DNA of 64,000 bases from Terriglobales bacterium (lineage in GTDB: Bacteria > Acidobacteriota > Terriglobia > Bryobacterales > Bryobacteraceae): assembly GCA_027485675.1 (NCBI GenBank), contig JAIXQP010000050.1:124001-188000 (forward strand). The letters run 5' to 3'. The translations under genes were made by a program, and so were the position numbers. Positions 1 to 7,826 of this stretch are shown here, in pieces. How positions within the stretch are numbered: position 1 is the stretch's first letter; the number at the start of each line of letters is the position of its first letter. The notes beneath the pieces were generated by a model, which was not told where the DNA came from, ran no database searches, and saw only the letters and a list, made by a program, of their open reading frames with translations.

Positions 1-276
1 GCACATGTCGGCTTGGACCATCCGGTCGACGCCGAGCGTCTTGCCATACTCCAATCCCTCCCAGCCGAGGTCCAGCGGAAACATCGGCCAGCCATAGCGC
101 TCCTGCAAAGCCAGTGCAAAGTGGCCCGTGCCGGCGCCAATCTCGGCCACCCGGCGGAACTTTCGTTCGCGGGCCGTCTGGTCCAGCAGGCCAAACATGA
201 TCTGCCGCATGCCGCGATACCACCAGAAGGCGTTCTCCGCCTTGGCGATGTTGGCAAACTCGGCAGCGTTCATCAT
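1..276 (-). CDS. Class I SAM-dependent methyltransferase, 3' part cut by window edge
   Basis: Reading the minus strand from an ATG ATG pair at 276-271 gives 92 codons that run off the window. Residues about 43-52 read AEIGAGTGHF, the glycine-rich motif I that binds S-adenosylmethionine in class I methyltransferases, and an acidic residue follows in FPLDLGWEGL where the second strand normally carries the ribose-binding acid. The N-terminal stretch (ENAFWWYRGMR) is typical of small-molecule or lipid methyltransferases. The substrate cannot be told because the C-terminal two-thirds lies outside the window. It follows the preceding minus-strand gene by 40 bp and is probably cotranscribed with it. 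Confidence 0.75.
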   Translation of the reverse strand, partial: MMNAAEFANIAKAENAFWWYRGMRQIMFGLLDQTARERKFRRVAEIGAGTGHFALALQERYGWPMFPLDLGWEGLEYGKTLGVDRMVQADMC

Positions 277-316
277 GAGCGGGACCCTTTGGTATCGCAG
301 ATCGGCAAAGCCAGTG

Positions 317-1276
317 TCAAGCCGCCTTGTGCTCGAACTCGGCCTGCGCCTCTTCCATCGCATTCGTCAGCACGATCACCAACATCCGCATAATCGTCTC
401 CACATCGCCATGCGGAATGATCCGCCGCAGGCGCGCCTCCACCGTGGCGAAGGTCCGCTCCACGCTCCGCTCCACCTCGATGGCCACGAGACGGGGTTGC
501 CGCTCGGCTTTCGTACGGAACTTCGGCGTGGCCGCCACCAGCTTAACGAGTTGGGTGATGATGTCCTCTTCGGCTTTCAGAATCATCTGAAACCCCCGCT
601 GCGCTCGCCGCAGCCGGAGCAGAATCCGATTGGCGTTGCGCGCGTCAAAGAATCCCCGGCGGCTAGAATCGAGCTTCTCCGTGACCGGGCGAAGCGAACT
701 CAGGATCGGCCGGATGTTCCGGTCCACCCAGAAGAAGCAACGGGTCATCATCTCCGGATCGAGGATGTCGTGGCTCAACCGGTCCACATGCTCGCCCACG
801 ATCGGACGCGAAGCCCGCCACGCCAACATGCCCTGCGCCAGATCAAGATCTTCAAAGCGGTTGGGGCCGTCGAAGTAGAGCGACGGAATCCATTCCCGCA
901 TCGCGGTCTGCAAGGCCATCGAAACCCGGGGATAGACGGCGGTGTACCGGGCGCTGCGCTCGGAAGGAGCCACGGACCAGCCACCGCGGGGGCGCCATTC
1001 GCGCGGCTCCGGATCGCGTAACAGGCTGCCAGTCCGCGGACGGGCGTTGCAGGCCAGCGGCAGCGGCTGGTTGAACACTGCGTGATTCATCACTTGCAGA
1101 GCGACGTCCGCGGCCGAAGCGGGCGGCGGACCCATCGGGACATCGGCCATCGCACGGCCGCCAAGGATCGCGGGCGGGATGTCTCCCCATTGGGTGACAC
1201 CAAAGGAGGACGACGCCCCCGGCTGAGCATTGGGCAGGAAGAGCGGCTGCGAAGCGGTTAAGGAAATGAGATTCAT
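317..1276 (-). CDS. Hypothetical protein, helical Arg-rich C-terminal half
   Basis: About 319 residues, no family recognised. The N-terminal 130 residues are Pro/Ala-rich and low in predicted structure. The C-terminal half (from about residue 190) is made of charged amphipathic helices with many Arg and Glu, ending EEAQAEFEHKAA. There is no signal peptide or membrane segment. A GTG immediately precedes the chosen ATG, so the start could be three bases upstream. It lies downstream of fliD and the FliT-sized gene on the same strand but after a 178-bp gap, so membership in the flagellar unit is uncertain. The reading frame is long, uninterrupted and unopposed by any better candidate, which supports it being real. 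Confidence 0.6.
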   Translation of the reverse strand: MNLISLTASQPLFLPNAQPGASSSFGVTQWGDIPPAILGGRAMADVPMGPPPASAADVALQVMNHAVFNQPLPLACNARPRTGSLLRDPEPREWRPRGGWSVAPSERSARYTAVYPRVSMALQTAMREWIPSLYFDGPNRFEDLDLAQGMLAWRASRPIVGEHVDRLSHDILDPEMMTRCFFWVDRNIRPILSSLRPVTEKLDSSRRGFFDARNANRILLRLRRAQRGFQMILKAEEDIITQLVKLVAATPKFRTKAERQPRLVAIEVERSVERTFATVEARLRRIIPHGDVETIMRMLVIVLTNAMEEAQAEFEHKAA

Positions 1277-1454
1277 CACGCCCCGAATGTAGCAACCGGA
1301 ACCTCAATTCCGAACCATGGGTTCGTTTTCCGAGGCCCGGAGAACAAGTTTAAGTGCTTCCCTGACAATCGCTTGCAAGGAAAATTCACTTTTCTTGAAT
1401 GGGTTGTGAACGACTTTCGGCCACCGCGCCGTTTGGTACTGTTTGGGAAAGGTA

Positions 1455-1775
1455 CTAGGCGAGTAAACGGCCGCCCGTCGCGACGGGCTCTAACGAATCG
1501 GCCAACGTTTCGAGGAACTGCCGGTGAGATCCGGACTCGCCGATCTCGGTGGCGAGCAGCCGGCGGATATGACCGTATCGGTCCTGAAGAGCTCCGGTTG
1601 ATTCCCGCACCGTCTCGAGTGCCGCGTAGTGCTCGGCGGGAACCGGCGAAGCCCCCAGCAAGGCGACCAGTTCTCCGCGCCGGACAATCAACGGCACGGC
1701 CTCCAGTTCGGCACCCATGGGGAGGGCGCGTAACTGCTCGTCAAGCGCGGCAATCTGTGCGAACAAGCCGTCCAT
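1455..1775 (-). CDS. Small helical protein in FliT position, putative flagellar chaperone
   Basis: A 106-residue, Leu/Ala/Glu-rich, wholly helical protein that begins only 6 bp after the fliD stop on the same strand. FliT, the chaperone of the filament cap protein FliD, is about this size and is encoded directly downstream of fliD in many bacteria, so position and composition suggest a FliT-like role. No diagnostic motif is visible, FliT proteins diverge strongly, and the assignment is inference only. It may equally be another short export chaperone of the FlgN/FliT type. Confidence 0.5.
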   Translation of the reverse strand: MDGLFAQIAALDEQLRALPMGAELEAVPLIVRRGELVALLGASPVPAEHYAALETVRESTGALQDRYGHIRRLLATEIGESGSHRQFLETLADSLEPVATGGRLLA

Positions 1776-1781
1776 CTCCCG

Positions 1782-3140
1782 TTAGCCCTCGTTCTTGCCG
1801 AAGGTCACGAGTTGCAGGCTCTTCACGCTCGCCTCGACGATGTTTTTCTGCGAGTCCAGGCCACCCAGAATCGCATCCACGGCTTGCAACCGTTCGGCGG
1901 CCACCCGCTGCATCAATTCGAGGCGAGTGGTAAGGATCTCCACCTGTTCGGCCAACCGTTTATCCGTCGCGTCAATCCGTGCCGTCTCATTGGCGATCAG
2001 TCCCAGCACCGGGTCACTAATCTGGCTCACCTTCGACTGGAGCGCCCCGAACCCCGTACTCGACGTGCCGAAAAACTCAAAGGCGTTCTGCAGATCGCTC
2101 TCGCTCAGTCCATCGAATACCGTCCTGTCGAAACTGGCTTTCCCGTCTCTTCCGAACGTCACCCCCAGAGTAGGCAGGTTCTTGATGTTGCCGGTACCTT
2201 CATACCCGGACACCTGACGCAACAGGCCACTGGTCTCCCGCACAATCAAACTGCCGGTCAGCAAACCAGCCGCTGAACCGATCTGCGCATCCACCTGCTC
2301 CAGCGCCCCATTGTAAGCCGAAACAAAGCTCTCCAATCGCGTCGCCAGAGAACTCCGATTGCTCGAAAGCGTGAGGCTCACGGTCTCATCCACTGCCGTT
2401 GTCCCGGTTAGGGTGAACGTCACCCCGCTCACCACATCGTTCACCAGATTGCTGCTCTTGGAAACCGCCACACCGTTGATCTTGAAGTTCGCGTTGGAAC
2501 CGTTGTCCTTGGTCACCAACAGATCGGTCCCCGCTCCGGTGGGATCATCCACCAGCGTAATGGGCTTCTCCCCCGCCGTCGTCGCCGTCAGAGAGAGATA
2601 GTACGGCGTGGGCCCGGAACCGGTCGTCAAAATCGACGCCGTCACCCCGATCCCCAAATTGTTGATCTTGTCCCGCAAACCGGTCAACGTGTTCTCTTCC
2701 GTGTTCAGCGCGATGTCGTAGTTCGTCCCGCCGAATCCAAGCCGAACCGATCCCGTCGCCGAGATCGCGCCCGTCGTCGAAGCCGCGTACCCCGCCGACG
2801 TGGCCGAGGCCGAGCGCGCCAGCGAAGTGATCTCGGAAATCGTGTAAGTAGCCGGGGTCTTGGCCGTCACCGTCCCGATGGTTACCTTGGAACTGTTCGA
2901 TGAGGATCCACCCACCGCCCGCGACTGGCCAATATCCGCCAACCCCTTGATCGCCGTGTTCAGCCCCTCTACCGACGTCTGCAACCCAACCGCCAGCGCC
3001 CGCTGCTGCAGCAGGTCCGTCTGGTCCCGCTGTAAAGCGTTGATCGGTTGCGCGCCAATCGCCACCGTCCGTTCCAGGATCTTCTGGAAGTCCGCCGAAT
3101 AGCTGCTAATGCCCGAAAAACGGAGTGGTTCGATAGCCAT
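1782..3140 (-). CDS. fliD: Flagellar filament cap protein FliD (hook-associated protein 2)
   Basis: 452 residues. The N-terminal 100 residues (SYSADFQKILERTVAIGAQPINALQRDQTDLLQQ) match the FliD N-terminal domain with its heptad-rich start. The middle is Ser/Thr/Gly-rich with FliD-type beta segments (ENTLTGLRDKINNLGIGVTAS), and the last 100 residues form the coiled-coil C-terminal domain (ETARIDATDKRLAEQVEILTTR). FliD forms the cap at the distal end of the flagellum and promotes flagellin folding. The start ATG follows a sigma-28-like promoter (3174-3200). A strong Shine-Dalgarno is not at normal distance; AGGAG lies about 21 bases upstream. The cell is therefore expected to be flagellated, though no other flagellar gene is in the window. 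Confidence 0.92.
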   Translation of the reverse strand: MAIEPLRFSGISSYSADFQKILERTVAIGAQPINALQRDQTDLLQQRALAVGLQTSVEGLNTAIKGLADIGQSRAVGGSSSNSSKVTIGTVTAKTPATYTISEITSLARSASATSAGYAASTTGAISATGSVRLGFGGTNYDIALNTEENTLTGLRDKINNLGIGVTASILTTGSGPTPYYLSLTATTAGEKPITLVDDPTGAGTDLLVTKDNGSNANFKINGVAVSKSSNLVNDVVSGVTFTLTGTTAVDETVSLTLSSNRSSLATRLESFVSAYNGALEQVDAQIGSAAGLLTGSLIVRETSGLLRQVSGYEGTGNIKNLPTLGVTFGRDGKASFDRTVFDGLSESDLQNAFEFFGTSSTGFGALQSKVSQISDPVLGLIANETARIDATDKRLAEQVEILTTRLELMQRVAAERLQAVDAILGGLDSQKNIVEASVKSLQLVTFGKNEG

Positions 3141-3173
3141 GGTTGATCCCGGAATCCCGGTCTCCTAAGAGAA

Positions 3174-3200
3174 ATATCGACACTCTCCGCCGAGACTTGA
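3174..3200 (-). promoter_or_regulatory. Sigma-28 (FliA)-type promoter of fliD
   Basis: On the minus strand TCAAGTCT (3200-3193), an 11-bp spacer and GTCGATAT (3181-3174) match the FliA consensus TAAAGTTT-N11-GCCGATAA at 6 of 8 positions in each half, with exact spacing. Transcription would start near 3167, about 27 bases before the fliD ATG. Late flagellar genes such as fliD are classically sigma-28 dependent. Confidence 0.6.
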
Positions 3201-3269
3201 GGAAATGTTCCGCTCGGATGATTCCGTAGCCGTTTAGTGCCACAATGGCCAAAGGAGTGAACCTCAACT

Positions 3270-3587
3270 ATGAAAACGTATTTTTCGGTTCTCGCGTTGG
3301 CCGCCACCCTCGCCGCAGGCGCCTCGGCCGCAGATTGGAAAGGTTGGATTAGCGATTCCACCTGTGGCGCCGGCAATGCCGGCTCCGGCAAGGCCGAACG
3401 CGAGTGCGCTGACCGCTGCATTAAAAACGGCGCCGCCCCGGTCTTTGTGACCGAAAAGGAAAACAAGGTCTACCAAGTCTCCGACGCCGAATTAGCCAAG
3501 AAGCACATCGACGGCAAGGTCATGATCTCCGGCGAGCTGAAGGGTGACAAGATCATCATCGCCAAAATCGTGAATATTAAGGACTAG
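3270..3587 (+). CDS. Small secreted Cys-containing protein (DUF5818-like)
   Basis: 105 residues with a Sec signal peptide (about residues 1-20, cleavage after ASA). The mature part starts with ADWKGWISDSTCG, contains CADRCIKNGAAPVFV and ends with a small beta-rich region (KVYQVSDAELAKKHIDGKVMISGELKGDKI). This arrangement, a GWISDSxCG opening followed by paired cysteines and a K-V-Y segment, is recurrent in small secreted Acidobacteria proteins annotated as DUF5818; the label is from memory of the family pattern. Function unknown. An AAGGAG Shine-Dalgarno sits about 12 bases before the ATG. Confidence 0.7.
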   Translation: MKTYFSVLALAATLAAGASAADWKGWISDSTCGAGNAGSGKAERECADRCIKNGAAPVFVTEKENKVYQVSDAELAKKHIDGKVMISGELKGDKIIIAKIVNIKD

Positions 3588-3636
3588 CCGTACTTTTCCC
3601 CTGTAACTCTAACCGGATCCGTGCAATCTTAATCTC

Positions 3637-4329
3637 ATGATGACTGTACGAATTCTGTTAGCTTCGCTGGCCGTTTGCGGATTAAGTTTTGGGCAAGCGG
3701 CCTCCCCCCACGCCGACCGGTTGAACGAAGCGGCGGCCGTTCTTGACGAGATCATGGCCGTCAAGGACAAGGCGATCCCGCAGGATCTGCTCGATAAAGC
3801 CCATTGCGCCATCGTCGTGCCCGGGTTGAAGAAAGGAGCGTTCATCGTCGGCGGCCGCTTCGGCCGCGGCTTCGTCTCCTGCCGCCAGGCGGACGGCACC
3901 GGATGGAGCGCCCCCGGACCCGTGCGCGTCGAAGGTGGTTCCATCGGATTCCAGATCGGCGGCTCCGAGACTGACTTTGTCATGCTCGTCATGAACGCCC
4001 GCGGCGCCGAACGCCTCATCAAGAGCAGCAAGTTCTCCGTCGGCGGGGAAGCCTCCGCCGCCGCCGGACCCGTCGGCCGCACCAGCTCCGCCGAAACCGA
4101 CGCCTCCATGCGCGCCGAAATGTTGACGTACTCCCGCTCCCGGGGCGCCTTCGCCGGGGTTTCCCTGAAAGGCGGAACCATCCGCGGCGACAGCGAAGCC
4201 ATCGCCGATCTCTACGGTAATAAAAACATGAAGAACGAGCAGATCGTCTACGGCAAGACCCCCGCCCCGGCCGCGGCAGCCAAATTCCTGGCCGCCCTCA
4301 ACAAGTACTCCAGCCGCCTGTCCAAGTAA
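3637..4329 (+). CDS. Secreted SYLF/Ysc84-domain lipid-binding protein
   Basis: 230 residues with an N-terminal signal peptide (about 1-19, ending LSFGQA). The body is a full SYLF (Ysc84) domain: VLDEIMAVKDKAIPQDLLDKAHCAIVVPG leads in, followed by KKGAFIVGGRFGRG, GSIGFQIGGSETDFVMLVMN and the C-terminal KGGTIRGDSEAIADLYG block. The eukaryotic homologues bind phosphoinositides and membranes; the bacterial ones are exported and of unknown role. Two consecutive ATGs start the frame. It follows the small secreted gene by 49 bp and is followed by a strong terminator, so the two may form one unit. Confidence 0.85.
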   Translation: MMTVRILLASLAVCGLSFGQAASPHADRLNEAAAVLDEIMAVKDKAIPQDLLDKAHCAIVVPGLKKGAFIVGGRFGRGFVSCRQADGTGWSAPGPVRVEGGSIGFQIGGSETDFVMLVMNARGAERLIKSSKFSVGGEASAAAGPVGRTSSAETDASMRAEMLTYSRSRGAFAGVSLKGGTIRGDSEAIADLYGNKNMKNEQIVYGKTPAPAAAAKFLAALNKYSSRLSK

Positions 4330-4346
4330 ACTGGCTCATTTGCTCC

Positions 4347-4387
4347 ACTGCGCGCTGCCACTGCCCGGCAGCGCGCAGTTCCTTTTG
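4347..4387 (+). terminator. Rho-independent terminator after SYLF gene
   Basis: A perfect 13-bp stem, ACTGCGCGCTGCC (4347-4359) pairing with 4367-4379 across a 7-base loop, is followed by TCCTTTTGT. It lies 18 bp beyond the SYLF stop codon. Confidence 0.8.
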
Positions 4388-4460
4388 TGCCTGCTTATAT
4401 TTTTCAATAACTTACGGTTTGGCAAACGGTTTGCTCTAAAGAGGGCAGGAGAAGTCAGCC

Positions 4461-4754
4461 GTGAGGCAAGCCAGACTGGCAATCACAGAATCGGTCGCTC
4501 TTCCGTTGAGAGAGGGCTTCGGAAGTGTAGATTCGGTTTCGTGCTTTCGCCAACTGGACCAGTGTGAATCGCCCGAAGTACTTGTGGCGGAAATCGCCCG
4601 GGTATTGCGTCCCGGAGGGCTTCTCCTTTTGGCGGTCCCCAATCGTGACGTCGAAGCGCTCCTTCGACCTTGGTTCCAAGTGGAAATGCAGCAGGCGCTG
4701 AGCTCTCCTGATCAGCGCCTGCTGATTTGTACCCGCAACAAGAAATTATTCTGA
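4461..4754 (+). CDS. Truncated methyltransferase-like protein without SAM motif I
   Basis: 97 residues from a GTG start with a GGGCAGGAGA Shine-Dalgarno stretch about 10 bases upstream. Residues 22-60 resemble the central and post-motif region of class I methyltransferases: a DSVSCFRQLDQCESPEVLVAEIARV helix, then the hallmark LRPGGLLLLAVPN strand (motif III). A last strand (QRLLICTRN) closes the protein. The glycine-rich SAM-binding motif I and the first two strands are absent, and the upstream 130 bp do not encode them. It may be a decayed remnant or a mini-protein with a different job. The last 9 bp overlap the convergent helicase gene. Confidence 0.55.
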   Translation: MRQARLAITESVALPLREGFGSVDSVSCFRQLDQCESPEVLVAEIARVLRPGGLLLLAVPNRDVEALLRPWFQVEMQQALSSPDQRLLICTRNKKLF

Positions 4755-7094
4755 TCCTGCCTCTAACTCCGGCCCGCCTTCCAGCAGTGCCGCCGCTACC
4801 CGCAACGCGACCTCTTTCCCCTTCTCGCCCACTTCCCCCACCGGACCCACGCAACTCGGACATCCGCTCTCGCAAGGGCAAGCTCCTATCAAGTCCGCTG
4901 CCGTCTGCACCAGCCGCCTATGCTGCCGGAATAACGGCTCGCTGCCCCCAATCCCACCCGGATAGTTATCGTAGAGATACAGGTTCGGCTCCCACTCCCG
5001 CAGTCCGCCTGTCGTATCCTCCGTCAGTGTCACCGCCAAGTCCCGCGGATCGCACATCAGCAGCAACGCCCCCACCGCCCGCAGCGCATTGCCCAAACCC
5101 ACTAACCCATTCTGCTTCTCCGTCGGGGTGTACTCGGCGAAACGACCCAGAAACTCCGCCCCAAAGTGCAGCCAGAACGCCGTGGTATGCATCTCCTGCT
5201 CGGGCATCGAAAGGTTCCCGGCGCCGACGTTCTCAAGCGTATAGAACTTCACCTTCTTGAACCCGACAATCTGCCGGTTCACCCGCACCTCTCCCCACAC
5301 CGCCTGGCGCTCCTGCCCGAATTCGTTCAGGATCTTCACCTGCGTATAGTCGATCGCGTCCGTAAAATAGTCACACTCAACGGCCCGCACATACGCCTTC
5401 CGGCCGTCATAGTCGAACTTCTCCACCTGATACTGCCGGGCGTCATGCAGATAAATCGCCTTCTCGTGCAGCGTCGTCAACGCCGAAGGAAAATCCACCT
5501 CCGCAATCACCGTATTCTGCCGCGTCACATCAATCACGACAAAGTTATCGCTCGTCACCGCCCGCAAGGAAACCGCATCGGCCGGATAAGTGTCCGAGGT
5601 CCAGTGCCACGTCTCCCCCGAATGGTGCAACAAGCCCATCTCTTCGAGGAACCGGCATAACTCGCCCGTCTCGAGCGAACCAAACTTCTCGCCCTCCCGG
5701 ATCGGGAGCTCAAACGCCGCGCACTTCATGTGGCTGAGCAAAATCTCCAGATTGTTCGGATTAATGTGCGCCGACTCCGGCGGCCGCCCGAAAAAATACT
5801 CCGGATGCTCCACAATGTATTGGTCGAGCGGCGCGCTCGAAGCCACCAGGACCGCCATCGACAACCGTCCCCGCCGGCCCGCCCGGCCCGCCCGCTGCCA
5901 CGTCGACGCCACCGTGCCCGGATATCCCGCCATCACAATCGCGTCCAGCGAGCCAATGTCCACGCCCAGTTCGAGCGCGTTCGTCGCAATCACGCCCCGC
6001 ACCTCCCCGGACCGGATCTGCCGCTCAATCTCCCGCCGCTCCCGCGGCAGGTAACCACCCCGGTACCCGCTAATCTTCCCCCGCAACGCCGGCAGCTTCT
6101 CCGCCGCGTCCTTCAGGTACTTTGTCAAAACCTCCGTCGCCAGCCGGTTGTTGGTGAAAACCAGCGTCTGCTGCCCCCGGTCCAAAAACTCCAAGGCAAT
6201 CCGCCGCGACTCGTGCAGATAACTCCGGCGAATGCCCAGCTCCCGGTTCACCACCGGCGGGTTGTAGAACACAAAGTACTTCTCCGCCTGCGGCGCGCCG
6301 TTCTCATCCACCAGCGAAAACGGCACCTCCCCCAGCGCCTCGGCCAGCTCCCGCGGGTTGGCGATCGTCGCCGAGCAGCAGATAAACTGCGGCGTCGAAC
6401 CGTAAAACTCGCAGATCCGCCGCAGCCGCCGCAAAATGTTGCCCAGGTGCGATCCGTAAACGCCCCGGTAGTAATGGAGCTCGTCAATGACGAAGTACCG
6501 CAGGTTCTCGAACGCCTTGGCCCACTTGGTGTGGTGAGGCAAAATGCCGCTGTGCAGCATGTCCGGGTTCGTGAAGACCACGTTGGCCCGCTCCCGGATC
6601 GCCCGCCGGGCGTCGGAAGGCGTGTCCCCATCGTAGGTGAACGCCTTGATCGGCAGCTCCATCGCGTCCACGGTGCGTTGAAACTCCTGCAACTGGTCCT
6701 CGGCCAGCGCCTTGGTGGGGAACAGGTACATCGCCCGCGCCCCTGGCTCAAGCGCCAAACGGTTCAACACGGGCAGGTTGTAGCACAGCGTCTTGCCGGA
6801 TGCCGTCGGCGTCACCACCACCACGTTCCGGCCCGCCGCCACATGCGCAAACGCCTCGGCCTGATGCGAATACAGCTCCCGAATGCCCCGTTGCGCCAAG
6901 CCCTTCTGCAACTCGGGGGTCACCGCCTCCGGCAGCGGCGCCGTCACCGGCTCTTTGGCCGGCTGATGCTGGATCGAGCGGATCGGCGAATTCTCCGCCT
7001 CCATCCACTCCTGAAAACGAATCACCGCCCCGTCCAAGCCGGAGGGGCGGTTCAAAGAAGGGGTGGGATCAGGAAAGCCCAGGGTTAAATTCAT
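4746..7094 (-). CDS. DEAD/DEAH-box helicase with C-terminal Zn-binding domain (MrfA/YprA family)
   Basis: 782 residues. The helicase core shows Walker A TPTASGKT (about residue 97), a DELHYY Walker B box, CSATIANP motif III and the second RecA domain ending with GVDIGSLDAIVMAGYPG and WQRAGRAGRRG (motif VI). The C-terminal third is the DUF1998-type domain with four clustered cysteines (CPCESGCPSC) that bind zinc. This is the layout of Bacillus MrfA (YprA), which repairs mitomycin-type DNA damage with a partner exonuclease, and of yeast Hrq1. A DNA-repair 3'-5' helicase role is therefore likely. No MrfB-type exonuclease is nearby, though uvrA lies 0.7 kb away on the other strand. Confidence 0.88.
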   Translation of the reverse strand: MNLTLGFPDPTPSLNRPSGLDGAVIRFQEWMEAENSPIRSIQHQPAKEPVTAPLPEAVTPELQKGLAQRGIRELYSHQAEAFAHVAAGRNVVVVTPTASGKTLCYNLPVLNRLALEPGARAMYLFPTKALAEDQLQEFQRTVDAMELPIKAFTYDGDTPSDARRAIRERANVVFTNPDMLHSGILPHHTKWAKAFENLRYFVIDELHYYRGVYGSHLGNILRRLRRICEFYGSTPQFICCSATIANPRELAEALGEVPFSLVDENGAPQAEKYFVFYNPPVVNRELGIRRSYLHESRRIALEFLDRGQQTLVFTNNRLATEVLTKYLKDAAEKLPALRGKISGYRGGYLPRERREIERQIRSGEVRGVIATNALELGVDIGSLDAIVMAGYPGTVASTWQRAGRAGRRGRLSMAVLVASSAPLDQYIVEHPEYFFGRPPESAHINPNNLEILLSHMKCAAFELPIREGEKFGSLETGELCRFLEEMGLLHHSGETWHWTSDTYPADAVSLRAVTSDNFVVIDVTRQNTVIAEVDFPSALTTLHEKAIYLHDARQYQVEKFDYDGRKAYVRAVECDYFTDAIDYTQVKILNEFGQERQAVWGEVRVNRQIVGFKKVKFYTLENVGAGNLSMPEQEMHTTAFWLHFGAEFLGRFAEYTPTEKQNGLVGLGNALRAVGALLLMCDPRDLAVTLTEDTTGGLREWEPNLYLYDNYPGGIGGSEPLFRQHRRLVQTAADLIGACPCESGCPSCVGPVGEVGEKGKEVALRVAAALLEGGPELEAGSE

Positions 7095-7145
7095 ACGCCG
7101 CGGTTTCGCTTTAGTTTCGCCGAAACCGCAACGGGAAACAAGCCG

Positions 7146-7478
7146 CTACTTGCTGCGAATGAACTCGTAGCGCTCCAGCGTCGCCGCAATCGCATAAGGA
7201 CGCCGCGCCGTCGCCTGCTCGGAAGCCTGCATACCCTGGCTCCGAATCACCTTCCCCATGCACCGCAGCCGCACCGAGGCCCCGGAAAGCGCGCTCGGCA
7301 GCGTCACCAAATACTCAATCGGATCGCCCACCGGCATCTCCGCCTCTGACGTGAATAGCACCCCGCCAGAGCTCATGTTCCGCGTCTCGCCCGCGCGCGA
7401 GACGGGCTCGCTCCCGGTGCGTACCAGCTCTAAGGGCAACTGGATTTCGAATCTCTTGGTTTTCCGTTGTTCGCTCAC
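7146..7478 (-). CDS. PilZ-domain protein, probable cyclic-di-GMP receptor
   Basis: 110 residues forming a single PilZ domain. Both cyclic-di-GMP binding signatures are present: an RxxxR-type N-terminal motif (RKTKR, residues 5-9) and NMSSGGVLF, the (D/N)xSxxG motif. Stand-alone PilZ proteins transmit second-messenger levels to motility or surface-polysaccharide systems; the target is not identifiable here. The gene lies 51 bp upstream of the helicase on the same strand. Confidence 0.85.
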   Translation of the reverse strand: MSEQRKTKRFEIQLPLELVRTGSEPVSRAGETRNMSSGGVLFTSEAEMPVGDPIEYLVTLPSALSGASVRLRCMGKVIRSQGMQASEQATARRPYAIAATLERYEFIRSK

Positions 7479-7634
7479 GACAGTTTCAGACTAAGGCTAA
7501 TTGCCTAGAACGGTCAATAGACCGAGTCCCAAAGCCTTACTACTAAGGGTCCAGTACCCTCATAGGATTTGTCCTAGGCGGGCCCCGAAAATGCCGTCGC
7601 GGACCACGTTGGTACAATCAACTGAGGGTCCCTC

Positions 7635-7826
7635 TTGCGCGCAATCTTCCGCATCGCTTCCGGTATTGGCCTCGTCCTCGTCGGCGTCATCGGCGTCATC
7701 TTGCCGGTCATGCCGGGCTGGATCTTCCTGATTCCCGGCTTGGTGATCCTGGCTGACTACTTCCCACCGGTCCGCCGGCTGGTGGATTGGGCCAAGGCGA
7801 AGGTGGAGAGCGTTAAAAAATCATGA
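7635..7826 (+). CDS. Small membrane protein, first gene of uvrA operon
   Basis: 63 residues from a TTG start. Almost the whole chain is hydrophobic ([34 protein letters not shown]) with a central PVMPGW turn, resembling the PGPGW-type putative transmembrane proteins, and ends in a basic tail. It probably forms a helical hairpin in the inner membrane. Its stop codon overlaps the uvrA ATG by 4 bp (ATGA), implying translational coupling. No biochemical function is known. Confidence 0.65.
   Translation: MRAIFRIASGIGLVLVGVIGVILPVMPGWIFLIPGLVILADYFPPVRRLVDWAKAKVESVKKS

Noticed and set aside
128-1021. Plus-strand reading frame opposite the first two minus-strand genes
   Set aside because: His/Arg-rich shadow composition; the minus strand encodes a methyltransferase motif and a plausible protein in the same place.
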